This document shows, one piece after another, positions 30,740-42,600 of a stretch of DNA of 64,000 nt; position 1 is the first letter of the stretch; every line of letters starts with the position of its first letter. The DNA is taken from contig CM043959.1 in assembly GCA_014529385.2 (NCBI GenBank), positions 87,054,529-87,118,528 of the forward strand. The letters run 5' to 3'. The stretch comes from Adiantum capillus-veneris (taxonomy: Eukaryota > Streptophyta > Polypodiopsida > Polypodiales > Pteridaceae). Below the pieces are notes generated by a model. The model had not been told where the DNA came from and made no database searches. It saw nothing but the letters and a program-made list of their open reading frames with translations. Made by a program: the position numbers and the translations under genes.

Positions 30740-33180
30740 ATTTCCACGGAGAATAAATAGGCATCTGGTAGATCATCGTCTACCCCTTTAGGTGATTCTC
30801 CTGAAACAATCCTTGACAAATGATCTGCTCGTTGATGTGTAGTGCCCTTTTTTACAACCACAACGAATCAAATTTCAGAAGAATGATGAACCATCTCACT
30901 ATTCTTTCTGTGCTACCTGGCTTGTTGACTAAGTACAACAAAGCTTGGTGGTCCACAAAGAGCACAAACTTGTTGGCTAATAGGTAATGTCTATACTTTT
31001 TAACGGCATAGATCATTCCTAATCCTTCCCTTTCGGTGGTGGTGTAATTCTTTTCCGCCATGTTCAACTGTCGGCTAGCATAAGAAATAGGAAAGTCAAT
31101 TCTCTTGTCTCTTGGTTGAGCTAGTATACAACCAATAGCAAAATTGGAAGCATCTACATGTATGTGGAATATCTTACTCCAATCTGGTGTTTTCTCTATT
31201 GGAGCTGAGGTGAGAGCTTGCTTAAGCTTCATGAAGGATTCTTCACATGCCTCGGTCCACTCAAAATGTGTAATCAAGCTATACATGGGTTTTGCAATTA
31301 TAGTGTACATGTAGATGAACCGTCTGTAATATCCACAATGCCCCATGAAGGCTTGTACCCCCTTGATTGTTGTTGGTCTAGGCAAATCAGCAATGACATG
31401 AATATTTTCAATATTAGTAGCTATGTCCAAGAAATTTTCCTTGTCTACCCATGAATGTGCACTTTTCAGGATTTAAGCAAATCCTATAAAGTCTACATTT
31501 TTTGAATACCTTTTTGAGGTGTTCAAAATGATCAGCCCGGATTGATGAATGTACGCATAGATCATCGATATATACTTCTAAGAATTTCCTAAGATATTCT
31601 TTAAAAGCATGGCTCATCAACCTTTGAAATGTGATTGGAGCATTAGTTAACCCAAACGGCATAACCCGATAGGCAAATATACCCCATTCTGTTGCCAAAG
31701 CAGTTTTATGCTGATCTTTTGGGTCAACCAAAAGTTGATTGTATCCCGAAAAGCCATCTAAGAAGCTGTAAGCCTCTTTTCCTGCAACTCGTTCTAAAAC
31801 ATGCTCAGTGATTGGAAGAGGAAAGTTGTCTCTAATGGTAGCTGCATTCACTTTTTTGAGATTAACGCACACTCGTAGTTTTCCATTCTTCTTGGGTACT
31901 ACCACAATTGGAGACACCCTATCTGTGTGTTCAATTTCGTAAATAAATTTGGCTTCCTTTAGTTTTTTTTCAATATCTTCTTTTATCTTTTTGGCAAATG
32001 TTTCATTATACATGTATGGCCTTTGTCTACTTGGTTTCGCATCATCTCTCATGGGTATGGTATGTTGACCGATCAACACCCTTGAGATCCTTGTAAGATC
32101 AAGCGAAGATATCTCGGTATTCTTTTAGAAAGCTTAGCAAAATCTCTTCTTCTTCTTCTGTTAGGTCGTTTGCAATGTAAGCAGGTCTACGCTCTTATCT
32201 TGGTTCAGCCAGGTCTATCTTTTTAGTGTTTTCAGCCCCTTCGTAGGACTTGCCCTGTTTTCGTAGTTCCCTAACAAGTTGTTTGACTATGATTTTTTGA
32301 TCTTGGAGATTATAGTTTTTGTAATGGGATGGAACACTCATTACATCTTTACCATCCTCTTCCGTGGTTTCTATTTCGGTCGTATATATCTCCTTTAGAG
32401 CTTTTTTCAACTCTTGATATTTCTTTTTTCGCTCAACTCGTGTCATGATTGGCTTCTTATCCTGTTGGTTTGCTTGAGTATCCTTCCTTGATTTTCTCAA
32501 TGTTTTAGACATTTCTGGATTTTTGTTTGCAGGGTATCTGCCAGTGATTTTGTCCTTAATACAATCATTTGCCTCTATCTGCATTAGGAATTGTGTTCTA
32601 CTAGAGATTGATGGCATAGGTCATGTTTTCACGTTTCTGGTGTCTCTTTTTCGTCTATATCATTTTTGTCTTCTTGATTTGTGGTTGGGAAAGTCAAAAA
32701 AATTTTCCTCACCTTCTTTCAAGAGTAGATTAGCTCTCACATGTTCTTTTTTTGACCCTGAACCTTTTGAGGTACCTGAGTATTCATCTATTTCATCTGT
32801 TGCATCGTAGCAGAGGTCTGAAAAGACTTGTTGAGCTTTCATCAAGTCCTTGGGTTCCTTATCTTCGTCTTCAATGTTGAGGGTTGAAATCATTTGGATG
32901 GGAATTATGTCATTGTAGCCATCCTCATTGCAAAATTGAGTAGGCATAGACATATTCACAGATACATCCATGGTCGCTAAAATTTGAGTCCACTTGAATG
33001 GATCAAACAAATGCTCTAGAAAGGGTTCAGGTACATAGGCTTCATTTGTGCAATCCCTTTCTATAATACATTCTTCTCATTTTAAACTCCCATTTTTTGA
33101 AGCTCCACACATCCAAATAGGAGTGTCTTTGTTTAACCACGATGGAAGCTTAGTTTCAGCCAAAGAGACTAAATCAAAAT
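30740..33180 (-). pseudogene. Element D reverse transcriptase-RNase H
   Basis: The 32195-33010 frames encode a charged, low-complexity linker before RT, also present in E. The 31414-32079 frame is RT: EIEHTDRVSPIVVVPKKNGK, VCVNLKKVNAAT, DGFSGYNQL, MPFGLTNAP and the catalytic YIDD in EVYIDDLCVHSS. The 30852-31430 frame has the thumb (VQAFMGHCGYYRRFIYMY) and RNase H with D in HVDASNFAIG, E in TTEREGLGMIYA and D in LFVDHQALLYL. The next frame change falls near the end of RNase H. Sequence is typical of the Athila/Tat side of Ty3/gypsy. Confidence 0.88.
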
Positions 33181-33181
33181 C

Positions 33182-34655
33182 TTATATGGGTGTTTTCAAG
33201 ATATCTCTATAAGTGTGATCTTTTAGATTTACTCTTGTTATAGATCCCACTTGCTTCAAGCACAGATAATCGTTTTCCCAATCTTGGATAAGTTGTACCC
33301 GTCGCATGAAAGGTCTTCCCAATATGATTTCATAATTGAATTTTTTTCCAAAGTCTACTATGGCAAAAGTGTGTTGATATTCAATTCCACAGGAATTGAC
33401 TATCACCTTTTCAAGCAGCCCTAATGGTCTCTCAATGTGTCCATCATCCAATTGCAATTTCATTCGAGTTTATCTAATGGCTGGTTGTCCCCAGGATTCC
33501 CATACTGCTTTTGTGGCTATGGCTATGCTTGCTCCACTATCCAGTATTGCCATGGTTTCAATGTCATTATATTTCATTGGAAGGGTGGTGTTTCCTTCTT
33601 TCCCTTCGTAATATTCTCCAACTTTGTTCATTGGAACATATCGAATCTCTTTGTTGTCCATTTCATTTTTAAAATTTTCCCAATTTTTTTGAGATTAGCC
33701 CCGTTATACCCACCTTCTCTAGGGTTTTCTGTAGATCATTCCATAAGTATGGTTTGAGTTTTAACAGTTCTCCCAAGGTAAGAGTGCATTGGATGGGTGT
33801 AGACATGGTTGAATGAATGTTGTTTACTTCTAGGGTCTGTTCATCTCTTTTTACTTGAGTGGTCTTACACACTATGGATTCATCTTCGTTATCTCCCAAG
33901 TAAGAGGGTAATGTTTTCAAGGTCAATGGTTTCGACATTCCTGAAGCTTCAGATCTGCAATCCGCGTACAAGGATTGGACATCCATGTTCATATCAGTAG
34001 GTAGATTATCCAACCAAACTTTCTCTATAGGTGCCGACTTTAGAGTTAGGCTCCCATCATTGATCTCTCTAACTTTTTCCCATAAGTGTCCTGGCCAGTC
34101 TTCCTCTACGAATGGAATTCCGTCTAAGGCATCTTCGCTGTTCTGCACTATAAGTTATGGTTCTTTTGTTTCAAGGTGGGGTTCTGCCACCACATCGGGT
34201 TTTTCTTTAGTGTATCTTACCACAAGCTCCTCAGGTTTTGCGATACTTTCAAGCTTGGGTTTTTGTTTTTCAAGCATTTCTTGCGTGATTCTTACCAAAT
34301 TTTGATAAGCTTCAAGTTTAGCTGCTTCCACGTATGGATAAGGATAGTTCTTTCATTTGTTTTCCATGTTTTGGCGTGCTTTAAGTCCTGCTTGGTAGGC
34401 TTTCAAGGCTGCATTAATAGGCTCAAAAATTTTATCAACCAGAATGGATCCTCCAGATTTCACGGTGGTTTCCTTGATTTCACTTCCAGTTTCTTTCAAC
34501 TTTTCCTGGAATAGCTTTTTTGCTTTCTCCTTGATTTCAACCCGTTGTTTTTGTTTTCTCATCTCATATCTTTTGCTTCTGCTTCTTTTGATCCTTTGAG
34601 AGGAAACTTTTGTATTTTCTGAATCATCATAGGAGTTGTGTTTCTTTTTCTTGGC
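33182..34655 (-). pseudogene. Element D first protease and gag-protease linker
   Basis: The linker frames (34353-34562, 33669-34148) match those of element E (SGGSILVDKIFEPINA against SGGSVLVDKVYEPLDA). The protease active site is MAILDSGASIAIAT (33470-33661); a nonsense codon after QPAIR separates it from the flap half (33182-33463), which ends in IILGRPFM. The linker starts in the same frame as gag, directly after the gag TAG at 34656-34658, so gag and pol are separated by one amber codon in a common frame. Confidence 0.8.
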
Positions 34656-37048
34656 CTAGGCTCTAGTGATAACCTTGATTGGAATAATCGGTTCACTCTC
34701 TGACGAGCTACTAGGTATCACTTGGACTACATTTACTACTGCTTTACCCTTACTTAAAGGATTTTTAGCACAATCTTCTGAAAAGCGTCGTCCCTTTTTG
34801 CAACATTGTATGCAATAGGCTTCAACTGGTTTGAGGTTTTTGTCAGGCTCTGGACATTCATTTTTCCAATGATCATCTACACCACAGTTGTGACAATTTC
34901 CCGTTCTTGGCTTAATCATGGGTCTTACCATGGGATGTCTAACACCTTGATTAGCTACATAATACATTGCTGCGAGCTCGGGTGGAGCATAAGTCGCGGT
35001 TTCTTCCATTGGTGGTGGATGTGAATTATACCATTCTCTACCATTACTGTAGATGGACTAGGCTCCGCATAGGGTGTAACATGCACTAATGCTTGTTCAT
35101 CTATGACTCCTTCGAAGTGCATGTACTTTACATGCACTGCATTATGTCTTGGGTACGGAGGTTGTTGACCCAACATAGGTTGAGGTCTTTCCATACCCAT
35201 TGTGATCTTTGAGCTTGGGCCATATTAGGTTGATATCTGTACATGGGTTGTCCTTGTGGCCTCATGCACACGTACTGAACATTCCCATCATACTTTGGTA
35301 TGAAATAGCACTCATTGGTCTCATGGTTGGTCCATTTACCCTCAATTGCACACCATTTTTGTGGCCTAATTGGTTGTCCTTGTTGAGGTATCCCTTGTCC
35401 TGGTCCCCTCATTGGTGCTTTTTGCATGTTGTTCATCATGTCATTCATCCTTTTAAGCATGTCTTCTATGGATGAAAGTGGTGCTACAGCAGCTGTTCCC
35501 ACTTGTGCTGGTTTTGTGGATGCTTGTTTTCTCACTTTGGTTATCCTTAGGGACATCTTCTTCGTTGAAAATATCACAATTGTCTCCTAAGTCGACACAC
35601 ACGCTTCTAAGATTGTATGCTTCTTGCTATAGAGTATAGCATGAAGTTCTTTGTTTAGCAGTCCCTCTAGAAACAATGATACCAGCCATTCTTCTGCAGG
35701 TATCTCTAGCTCTGGGCATCTGGCAATGTATTGCTTCATTTGCGTTGCATAATCCCTAACAGACTCACCATGTTTCTGTTTAAATCTGTAGATTTGAGCT
35801 ACCTATTATGTTTGATCCCCATTTTGGAACAAGCAGCTACAAATCCTTGAGCTAAAGTGTTCAAGTCCATGATTGACCTTGGTGAAATGTTTTGGAACCA
35901 TGTTAATGCTTTTCCTTCTAATGTCATTCCAAACCCCTCGAATTGAGTATGGAAATTGAATATACGTTCTGCTCTTAGCATTTGCTTAAAGCTTGCTAAG
36001 TGGTCGTATGGATCCCCTAATCCACTGTATTTTTTGATCTATTTTTGAAAACCAGCTGGTCTGACGCGTCTGTTTGGTTCAACTCCCAGTCTCTTGGCAG
36101 TTGGTCATGTTCCGAGTCCTTCAAACCAATCTCTGTTGGAAATAATGACTCATGTAGCCTTGGAGTGGCCTTAGTGTTACCCGGTTTTCTACGTGATGAG
36201 GTGGTTTCTGTTTCTTAACATTACTCTCAGATGATCTCACACAGTGTTCATCTCTTGGAATTGTTTCTGGTCCTTGTCCCAATATCCAATCCCTTATGGA
36301 ATACCCTTGGTATTTGGTTTGTTCTACCTCCTCAGGAGTCATCATAACAAAGTTGTTGTTATAACAATCCCTAAAGGTAGGTTGATAGGTCTGTTGATCC
36401 CTCATCTTTGATCTTGAAGATATAGATGATCTTCATGGCCGTTAGTTATCCCGATTTGGCATGTGAAGTCCACATGAGATCTTTTACGTTTCTATCCTCC
36501 CTAGACTCCGATCCTAGGATTATCCGTACTACGCCGTTTCAAAGGCTTCAAATCTACTTGATCGTATCCTGCAAATTCTAAAGTTGGTGGTCCTTCTTTT
36601 GCTGACATGTCTAGGATGATGGTGTTTACTTCTAACCCCCATTTGTCTATCACATCAGGGTTTTTGACTTGTACATACTGAGTTTCGTTTCTGTCCATGT
36701 ACATTTTTCCTTGTTTGTTTGCCCTAATGTCTTCTTCGAAATCAATACCATGGTCATCAATGCGAATAGCATACTCCTCGTTAGGGTCCAGGTAAACCTG
36801 AGCTCCATGGAAGTTAGTCTTATAAAAAGAGAGTATATGCTTATAGCGCATTATCATTCCGGTTTTCGAGTGAGTCGAGTAAGAAGACATTCCGGATATT
36901 GAATCTGAAAAAGTGTTGAGACTTCTTCTAGAATTGTGTGCAAGAAATTGCCTTGATTCACGCTTTTTTCGATGGATACTCTATTGGAGGTTTCTCTAAG
37001 TATGCCCTGATTTCCTAGTACACGACCAGATCTGAGGTTCATATACAC
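34656..37048 (-). pseudogene. Element D gag
   Basis: Starts MYMNLRSGR at 37048, like MMNLRSGR of element E. Matrix-like N-terminal frames (36501-36890) include YAIRIDDHGIDF. The capsid core appears at 35799-35981 (FGMTLEGKALTWFQ). The nucleocapsid at 34656-35009 has an intact knuckle CHNCGVDDHWKNEC and a second Cys-rich segment YCIQCCKKGRRFSEDC. The frame ends at TAG after IPIKVITRA; element E ends at the matching place (IPMKTLF), so this stop looks like the real gag end. Several earlier stops and frameshifts inactivate it. Confidence 0.82.
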
Positions 37049-37449
37049 TTATGAAGCCCTGGTTAGAGTACTTACCTTTGGATTGACTTGCCGTCAATTT
37101 CCACTTGATTCGATTGCAACTTTTTGCAAACTATTGATTCCTTGTCTGCAACCTGATTCCTGTACAAGTTTGATCAAGTTAGCTATTCTTCTATAAAGAC
37201 AGTGGAGTTTTTTCTAACTCTCGTGATTGTTCTATGTGTATCACTTCAAATCGAGCTATGGGAGCCAGCAATTGACTTTCAGATTCGACTTTAGCAAAAA
37301 TTCAATGGTTTAATTTGCAACTTGGAAACTGAGTGAACGTGTACCAATTCGGATCCGATTGAACCCAAAATTACCCGGTGGCTTTGTATTATGCTGGTCT
37401 AACACTTTACAAGTTCAAAAGTCAAAACGGATGTCTCTGGGTACTAGTA

Positions 37450-37471
37450 GTAAATAATCGTGATTAGTTAC
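37450..37471. repeat. Element D palindrome 4
   Basis: Arms GTAAATAATCG / TGATTAGTTAC, centre CGTG. Confidence 0.88.
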
Positions 37472-37733
37472 TTTTGCTAGTTTTTTGCACTTTTTGGCTT
37501 GGTTTGGCAAGTATACCACCTGTTAAAGTCCGTGGACAAGTTTCAACAAGTTTGGACAAAATCTGTTCAAGTTTATCAACTGTTTTGTGTCCGCAGACTC
37601 TGATTTCAAAAATCTGGCTTAAGTTTCACTTTTGTGATCCAGATTTCACCAAAATTGATTTGTGGGGTCTACTTGATATGCTTGACCTTGTGGTATACTT
37701 ACATTTGCAAAATTATCAAATTTTGAAGCAGAT

Positions 37734-37755
37734 GTAAATAATCGTGATTATTCAC
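37734..37755. repeat. Element D palindrome 5
   Basis: Arms GTAAATAATCG / TGATTATTCAC, centre CGTG; 284 bp from the previous one. Confidence 0.88.
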
Positions 37756-38024
37756 TTTTGCTAAATTTTGGTAAATTTTTGTCCCAACTTTGACACAGAT
37801 CTGTTAAGCACCTCAAGTTAAGGTTCTAGCAAAGTTTCATCATGTTTGGACAATTTTTGGTCAAATGGTCATCAATTTTCTGTCCGCAGACTAACTTTGC
37901 AAATTTGGTCACAATTTTCAATCCACGGATCTAGATCTGACCAAATTTGGTTTGTGGGTATATTACAACATGGTAAAACTAGTGGTATGCTGACTTAGTA
38001 AAAAAAGTTGAAAATGTAGCAAAT

Positions 38025-38046
38025 GTAAATAATCGCAATTATTTAC
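38025..38046. repeat. Element D palindrome 6
   Basis: Arms GTAAATAATCG / CAATTATTTAC, centre CGCA; 291 bp from the previous one. Confidence 0.88.
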
Positions 38047-38311
38047 TACTAGCAACTTTTTACATCTTTTTGGTCAAATGAGTATGTACACATTTTTATC
38101 ACATCAATATAAGCCTATGAATCAACTTTCAACAAGTTTGGAAAATTTTCTCCCCAATTTACACTCAAGATTCAAAAAGTCAGTACAAACTTTAGTTTTT
38201 TACCCAGTTTTTTACCAATTTGGTGATCCAAATCTTTTGGGCCTTTACAAAAGTTGTTTGTACACATGCAATGAGTCAATGGTATGAACCTTGGTCAAAT
38301 CTGAGTTAAAA

Positions 38312-38333
38312 GTTAATAATCGCGATTATTAAC
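38312..38333. repeat. Element D palindrome 7
   Basis: Perfect 22-bp palindrome with arms GTTAATAATCG / CGATTATTAAC. The third base of one arm and its partner in the other arm differ together from palindromes such as 26796, so symmetry is kept. Confidence 0.92.
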
Positions 38334-38448
38334 TTCAGCCTTGAAATGAACACTTTTTTGTAATTTTTTCAAAGACAGTCCTTACATGAGCTATTTTAAG
38401 CCTATGAATCAATTCAAAACTTAATTTGGCCCAAAATGTCAAGAAAAA

Positions 38449-38470
38449 GTAAATAATTTGAGTTTTGGCC
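38449..38470. repeat. Element D half-palindrome
   Basis: Only the left arm GTAAATAAT is kept; 137 bp from palindrome 7, about half a monomer. Confidence 0.6.
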
Positions 38471-39005
38471 TACTCTTGAAATTTTTACCTCGAAATGTCC
38501 TTGAGCTTACCAACTGGTTCATACAACTTTTAAGCTTACTCTCTAGTCGGATTGAATGGTTTGAAGTCTTTTCATGCTATTTCTAGCCGTAGACCTGAAA
38601 TTCTGCAACTTCCAATGACAACTCACACTTGATTCTTTGAGAGAGAGCAATGTTCTGAAATCCACCTCGGATCCTACTTACCCTACTCCTATATTCTCAT
38701 GCAATGGGGTTGTGGAAAGTGTCCACAAACACTCGTTTTCTTGTCTTTTATGGTTTTCTAAGCATTGATCTTAAGACTTGTCTCGTCTACAATCATCCTC
38801 AAAGTCCTAATCTATTTCTACAATCCTACAATCCTAAAGACACTCAGCAAGAGTACGATTACTTCCAAGCTACCTCTACACAGCAAAAGATGACAATCTT
38901 AAGTTATGCGATTTCTAAAAGAAAGTTTTGAACTCTAGGTGATCCTACAGGAAGTTAAAGGATTACTTCACAAGACGCTCGTGTTTTTTCTTAGTTTAGG
39001 TCTCT

Positions 39006-39027
39006 TCGATCCCCGGCAGTGGCGCCA
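39006..39027 (-). other. Primer binding site, Asp-tRNA type
   Basis: The minus strand starts TGGCGCCACTGCCGGGGA two bases after the LTR end, close to the TGGCGCC...GCCGGGGA site known from Athila/Tat/Ogre elements. Confidence 0.85.
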
Positions 39028-39356
39028 AATGTGGGACGCATGTCTAACCTCACCATCCTATCTCATTGCAGTATTAGCGAGAACCACGATTAAATTGTCA
39101 ATCCATGGGACGAAGCTGACTCGCCTAGTGCATAGAGGATACAAGAGGTTGTCAATCTCTCGGAAACAACTAATAACTCGCATCTAACCCAAGCTACACT
39201 TGAGTGACTGAAATCACCAAAAGCCAATCGCTCATCGACAAACAAATCACATCCATTACAACATCAAATGACATCCAAACGTAACGAAACTTCTAGGACA
39301 TGGTTATAAGACCTAAGCACATATGCTTATGGTTTCGAATCCCACTTTAGGTCAAG

Positions 39357-39378
39357 TTCCAAAATCGCGATTATTAAC
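39357..39378. repeat. Element D palindrome copy inside the 5' LTR
   Basis: Reads AAAATCGCGATTATTAAC: centre and right arm intact, left outer arm decayed. It is the only copy found in the LTR. Confidence 0.75.
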
Positions 39379-39718
39379 AGTAGTGGATTTTTGACCTAGT
39401 CGTTTTCAACCCAGAATGCATCTAAATGCTTAGCAATGATGCCCCAATACCCCACCTATGCTTAGTTTTTAATTTGAAAGTGTAAATTCCTAGTTATGAT
39501 GAAATTAGGCCACGGGTCGGCGATGCCAAAAGCTACAAATTACTGTGAACTTCTCACGTCAATGCATAGAGCTCTTACTTGCGGTTGCAATGCAACAAAT
39601 GCAACTGCAATTTGACAACCGGGGAGAGAGTAGAAAGCGCGAGAAGGAGAGGAGTGAGCATCGTTAGCTCACACTGTGTATTTCATTATCCAAAACTTGA
39701 AAATAACTTATAAAAATT

Positions 39719-39731
39719 GGCTTTATACCTT
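39719..39731 (-). promoter_or_regulatory. Putative TATA box in element D LTR
   Basis: Minus strand GGTATAAAGCC about 220 bp from the LTR start. Element E has GGTATATAAGCC at the same relative place. Confidence 0.55.
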
Positions 39732-41129
39732 AGCCAAGGTTTTTGGTGGTCAAAACTAATAATCTGGGAGTTCTACCAAAGATGGGTAATGACTGGTTGA
39801 TACAATCTGGAAGCTTGTAGCCCCGGCTCATTAATTACAGAGCTTATTCTAGAAAATAGAAGTTACAATATTCTCGATTTATCAAAATAATAAGTGTTTT
39901 AAAATGAGAACTCCAAAAAATGGTATCCGTGTTAGCTTGCTGCTAACATTGTTGATGGTCAATTCTTGCAACCTTCACGCTTGTACTTTCAAGGAGAGAA
40001 GTCCTCAAACTGCCAAGGGGTAGTGGACAAGTTCAACTTCCAAAGTTGACTTCAATCACCGTTGGCTACTAGTTTGAGTTGTTCTCATATAGAGTCTAAC
40101 CAAGGGATTTTTAACCAAGGGGTTTGGATTGCAAAGGAAACACCCAGGGTTACCAACACAATACGACTTGATTTTCACTAACCTTTCAATTAGTGTTACT
40201 AGGTTTTTTCAGGTAGGAGATTTGGTCATGTGCATTTGACTATGGGTAAGTGAACAATATGTTCAACCTCTAGTTACACATCCAATTTGGTTTTATTTTA
40301 TTTTAAAACATGCTTTCATTGATTTTTTCAATTAGGATGTATAAGCTTCAGTAGTTTCATCCCTTTGCTCTTTAGAGAAATGACAAGGTCATGTAGTAGG
40401 AGCAAAGAATTTTGGGATGTAGTGTCCTAGATACATTTCTGGATTATATAGTTAAGGACCTACATGGTAGAGTTTTGTTTGACACATGTTGTCACAAGCA
40501 AAGCAACATGGTCTAGGAACTCATGGAGTTGTGTTGTAGCCAGCATTGAGCAAGGATAAGGAGGGTCCCTCTCATTCATGTCGTAGAGTGTTTATAATTA
40601 CCTCCACACACAAGTATCTCTCATACTTCAAGGATGTTCTTCCTTTAGACATCCTTATTTCAGACATATTTCATATGTGGAGAATATGAGTCTCTGGGAC
40701 AAACACCTGTGCCCATCATTTGAATTATGTGTTGCGACTAAGTCCTTTTCATATTCTATTATGGTCCGAATATATTGGCATGGTTTTCACGTAGAAAGTA
40801 TTTAGTTCTTTTCTCGTGAGCCGTGAGCATAACATTAGCCATAAGCATTGGCAAGTACGGTTATGGATATGTAGGTTTGGATTTGTTTTTTGCTAAATGC
40901 ATGCACACTAGGTGTTATGGGCCCTAGTGTTTAGCAAAGGCTGATTTGGAGCACCATGCACATTGATGACATTATTAGCTTCTAAAGCATTTTGCACTCT
41001 ATGTGCACTATTTTTATGAGATGAATTGTAGATCTATCAATCACCAATAGAGGTCATGGCTCGATTTGGGTGCTTGAAGTTCAACTCACTACAGTCAACC
41101 AAGATGGTTGTTCCCCCAAAAAAAAGGAT

Positions 41130-41420
41130 TAATCAACAATATTGCAAGGAATTGTGATCCTTGTTTGCCAATCATCTTGGAGGATTGTTTGTAAACGGTA
41201 AGGAAACACACCTCAGTATTGTTAGTTATCTAGAGAGGATAATCAATGAACAAGTGTTAATCTTGTGCTAAAGGATATGCTAAGTGCATACGTTGGCACC
41301 AAGCAACCTAAATAGAAAGAATATCTCTCTACTTGGAGTTTGCTTACCATGAGACAACGCAAGTTGCGACTAAGTTTAGCTTCTTCATGTTTAAATCAGG
41401 TTCTCAACCTTGAACACCGG
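41130..41420 (+). pseudogene. Element B integrase core remnant, copy 2
   Basis: Across three frames one reads KDMLSAYVGTKQPK followed by KEYLS and EFAYHETTQVATKFS, which correspond to the end of the catalytic core and the AEFAYN block of gypsy integrases. Frameshifts and stops remove any function. This is the best evidence that element B is Ty3/gypsy. Confidence 0.65.
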
Positions 41421-41899
41421 TTATGGTGGGGTTGTTTATTGATGAAGAATCATATTAAGTCAAGGAGTTATACTTTGCTGATGAATTACATCAGTCATTT
41501 ACTTTCATGGAAAATGAAAAGAGGTACTCGTTTAGATACATCTCAGTTATGATAACTGGTTTCGCATACTCAAGTGAGTTCTAAATGGAGTCTACACGCT
41601 GTGCTGGTGGATATAGGCAAGTTGCAAAGGGACAAAAATGTGGAAAATCAAGATTCTCTTCTTGAATTCATTGAACCTCCTGTTGAACCATGTTCCAACC
41701 AAATGGAAAGCTGGATCCATGAAGGATGCCATTGCCTAAAACATTAGTGTTCTTTATAAAGATAACACCACTCTTGTTTTTTAAGAACCAAAACGCTTCT
41801 CCAAGGGGGAGTGTTGTCATGCCTAGGGTAAGATCGGGTTGACCAAGGGCCAAGACAGACATGCGGTCAAGGGGTGCTATGTTTGGATGGCTAGGAGCC

Positions 41900-41907
41900 T
41901 ATATAAA
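41900..41907 (+). promoter_or_regulatory. TATA box in element B LTR
   Basis: TATATAAA in the middle of the 141-bp LTR, at the same LTR position as 7947-7954 on the minus strand. Confidence 0.55.
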
Positions 41908-42035
41908 GTGAGGCTGGGTGGAGAACTGCATGTTCCAGTCCCCTCTGGTCCTAGATTGGTATCAAAGCTCACAGGAGAGGGGACATCTATGGAGGAGGAG
42001 GAAAGCAAGTGTGGAGGATGGAATCTCTTTATCTT

Positions 42036-42089
<54 letters not shown>

Positions 42090-42189
42090 CTCCACAAGGC
42101 TATGGCAGTTCTGCAGTATGGAAGATCTGAAAGTCATGGTGTAAGGTCATGATGCACGATCAATTGCAGGGACTCTCTCTCTCTCTCTG

Positions 42190-42223
<34 letters not shown>

Positions 42224-42408
42224 GATCCATGAAGGATGCCACAACCAAAAACATTGGTGTTCTTATAAATATAACACCACTTTTTTTTTTGAGGACCAAA
42301 ACGCTTCTCCAAGAAGGGAGGAGTAATGTCATGCCTAGGGTAAGACTGGGCTGGCCAAGGACCTGGACGGACATGTGGTCAAGGGGTGTTGTGTTTGGAC
42401 GGCTAGGA

Positions 42409-42410
<2 letters not shown>

Positions 42411-42485
<75 letters not shown>
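42411..42485. repeat. AT microsatellite inside element B LTR
   Basis: A pure (AT)n of about 75 bp replaces the TATA box sequence of the sister LTRs (gagcctatataaagtgagg against gagcatat...atagcgagg). Confidence 0.9.
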
Positions 42486-42486
<1 letters not shown>

Positions 42487-42533
42487 CGAGGTTGGGTGGA
42501 GATTAGTAGGTTCAAGTCCCCTATGGTCTTAGA

Positions 42534-42600
42534 TTGGTATCAAAGCTAAGGGGAGAGGGGGCAGCTATGGAGGAGGGGGAAAGAAAACATGGAGGATGGA

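Larger units (their letters stand above)
37049..39005 (-). other. Element D leader with diverged 288-bp repeats
   Basis: Two kilobases between primer site and gag. From 37450 to about 38330 it consists of diverged monomers of about 284-291 bp: compare gtccgcagactctgat with gtccgcagactaactt, and ccaaaattgatttgtggg with ccaaatttggtttgtggg in successive monomers. Each monomer carries one copy of the palindrome, which is far better conserved than the rest. No coding frame is convincing. Confidence 0.75.
25371..39948 (-). mobile_element. Athila/Tat-like Ty3/gypsy element D, 3' truncated
   Basis: Minus-strand order: 917-bp 5' LTR, Asp-type primer site, 2-kb leader with phased palindromes, gag, protease, RT, RNase H, duplicated H2C2, integrase fused to a second protease motif, 2-kb spacer with the same palindromes, and ORF4. 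The element is cut at 25371 in a GA tract, so the end of ORF4, polypurine tract and 3' LTR are missing. RT motifs (YIDDLCVHS, GYNQL, FAYRVMPFGLTNAP) and the primer site fit the non-chromovirus Athila/Tat group. It has the same plan as element E at 42656-64000 but is strongly diverged and older. Confidence 0.85.
39030..39948 (-). repeat. 5' LTR of element D
   Basis: On the minus strand it begins TGTTAGCAGC (39948) and ends GTCCCACA (39030), next to the primer site. The start is inferred from the TGT...ACA ends and from the resumption of element B at 39949. No second LTR exists in the window for comparison. Confidence 0.72.
39949..41955 (+). mobile_element. Degenerate gypsy element B, copy 2
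   Basis: Inverted partner of 7900-10075. Its 5' part is cut at the end of element D, and it ends in a 141-bp LTR (41815-41955) preceded by the polypurine stretch ccaagggggagtgt. An integrase remnant is readable at 41130-41420. Pairwise differences from copy 1 are numerous, so both are old. Confidence 0.75.
41815..42533 (+). mobile_element. Short LTR-internal-LTR derivative of element B
   Basis: LTR 41815-41955, primer site TGGTATCAAAGC at 41957, a 371-bp internal region that is mostly a TC tract (about 42038-42222) plus the last 100 bp of the B interior with its polypurine stretch, then a second LTR 42327-42533. It shares its first LTR with copy 2 of element B and is followed by another primer site at 42535, so the units form a tandem chain with shared LTRs. 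It has no coding capacity, like a TRIM element. Confidence 0.72.

Noticed and set aside
42147..42515. Frame with (YI)n on the AT tract
   Set aside because: Translation of the AT microsatellite, not a protein.
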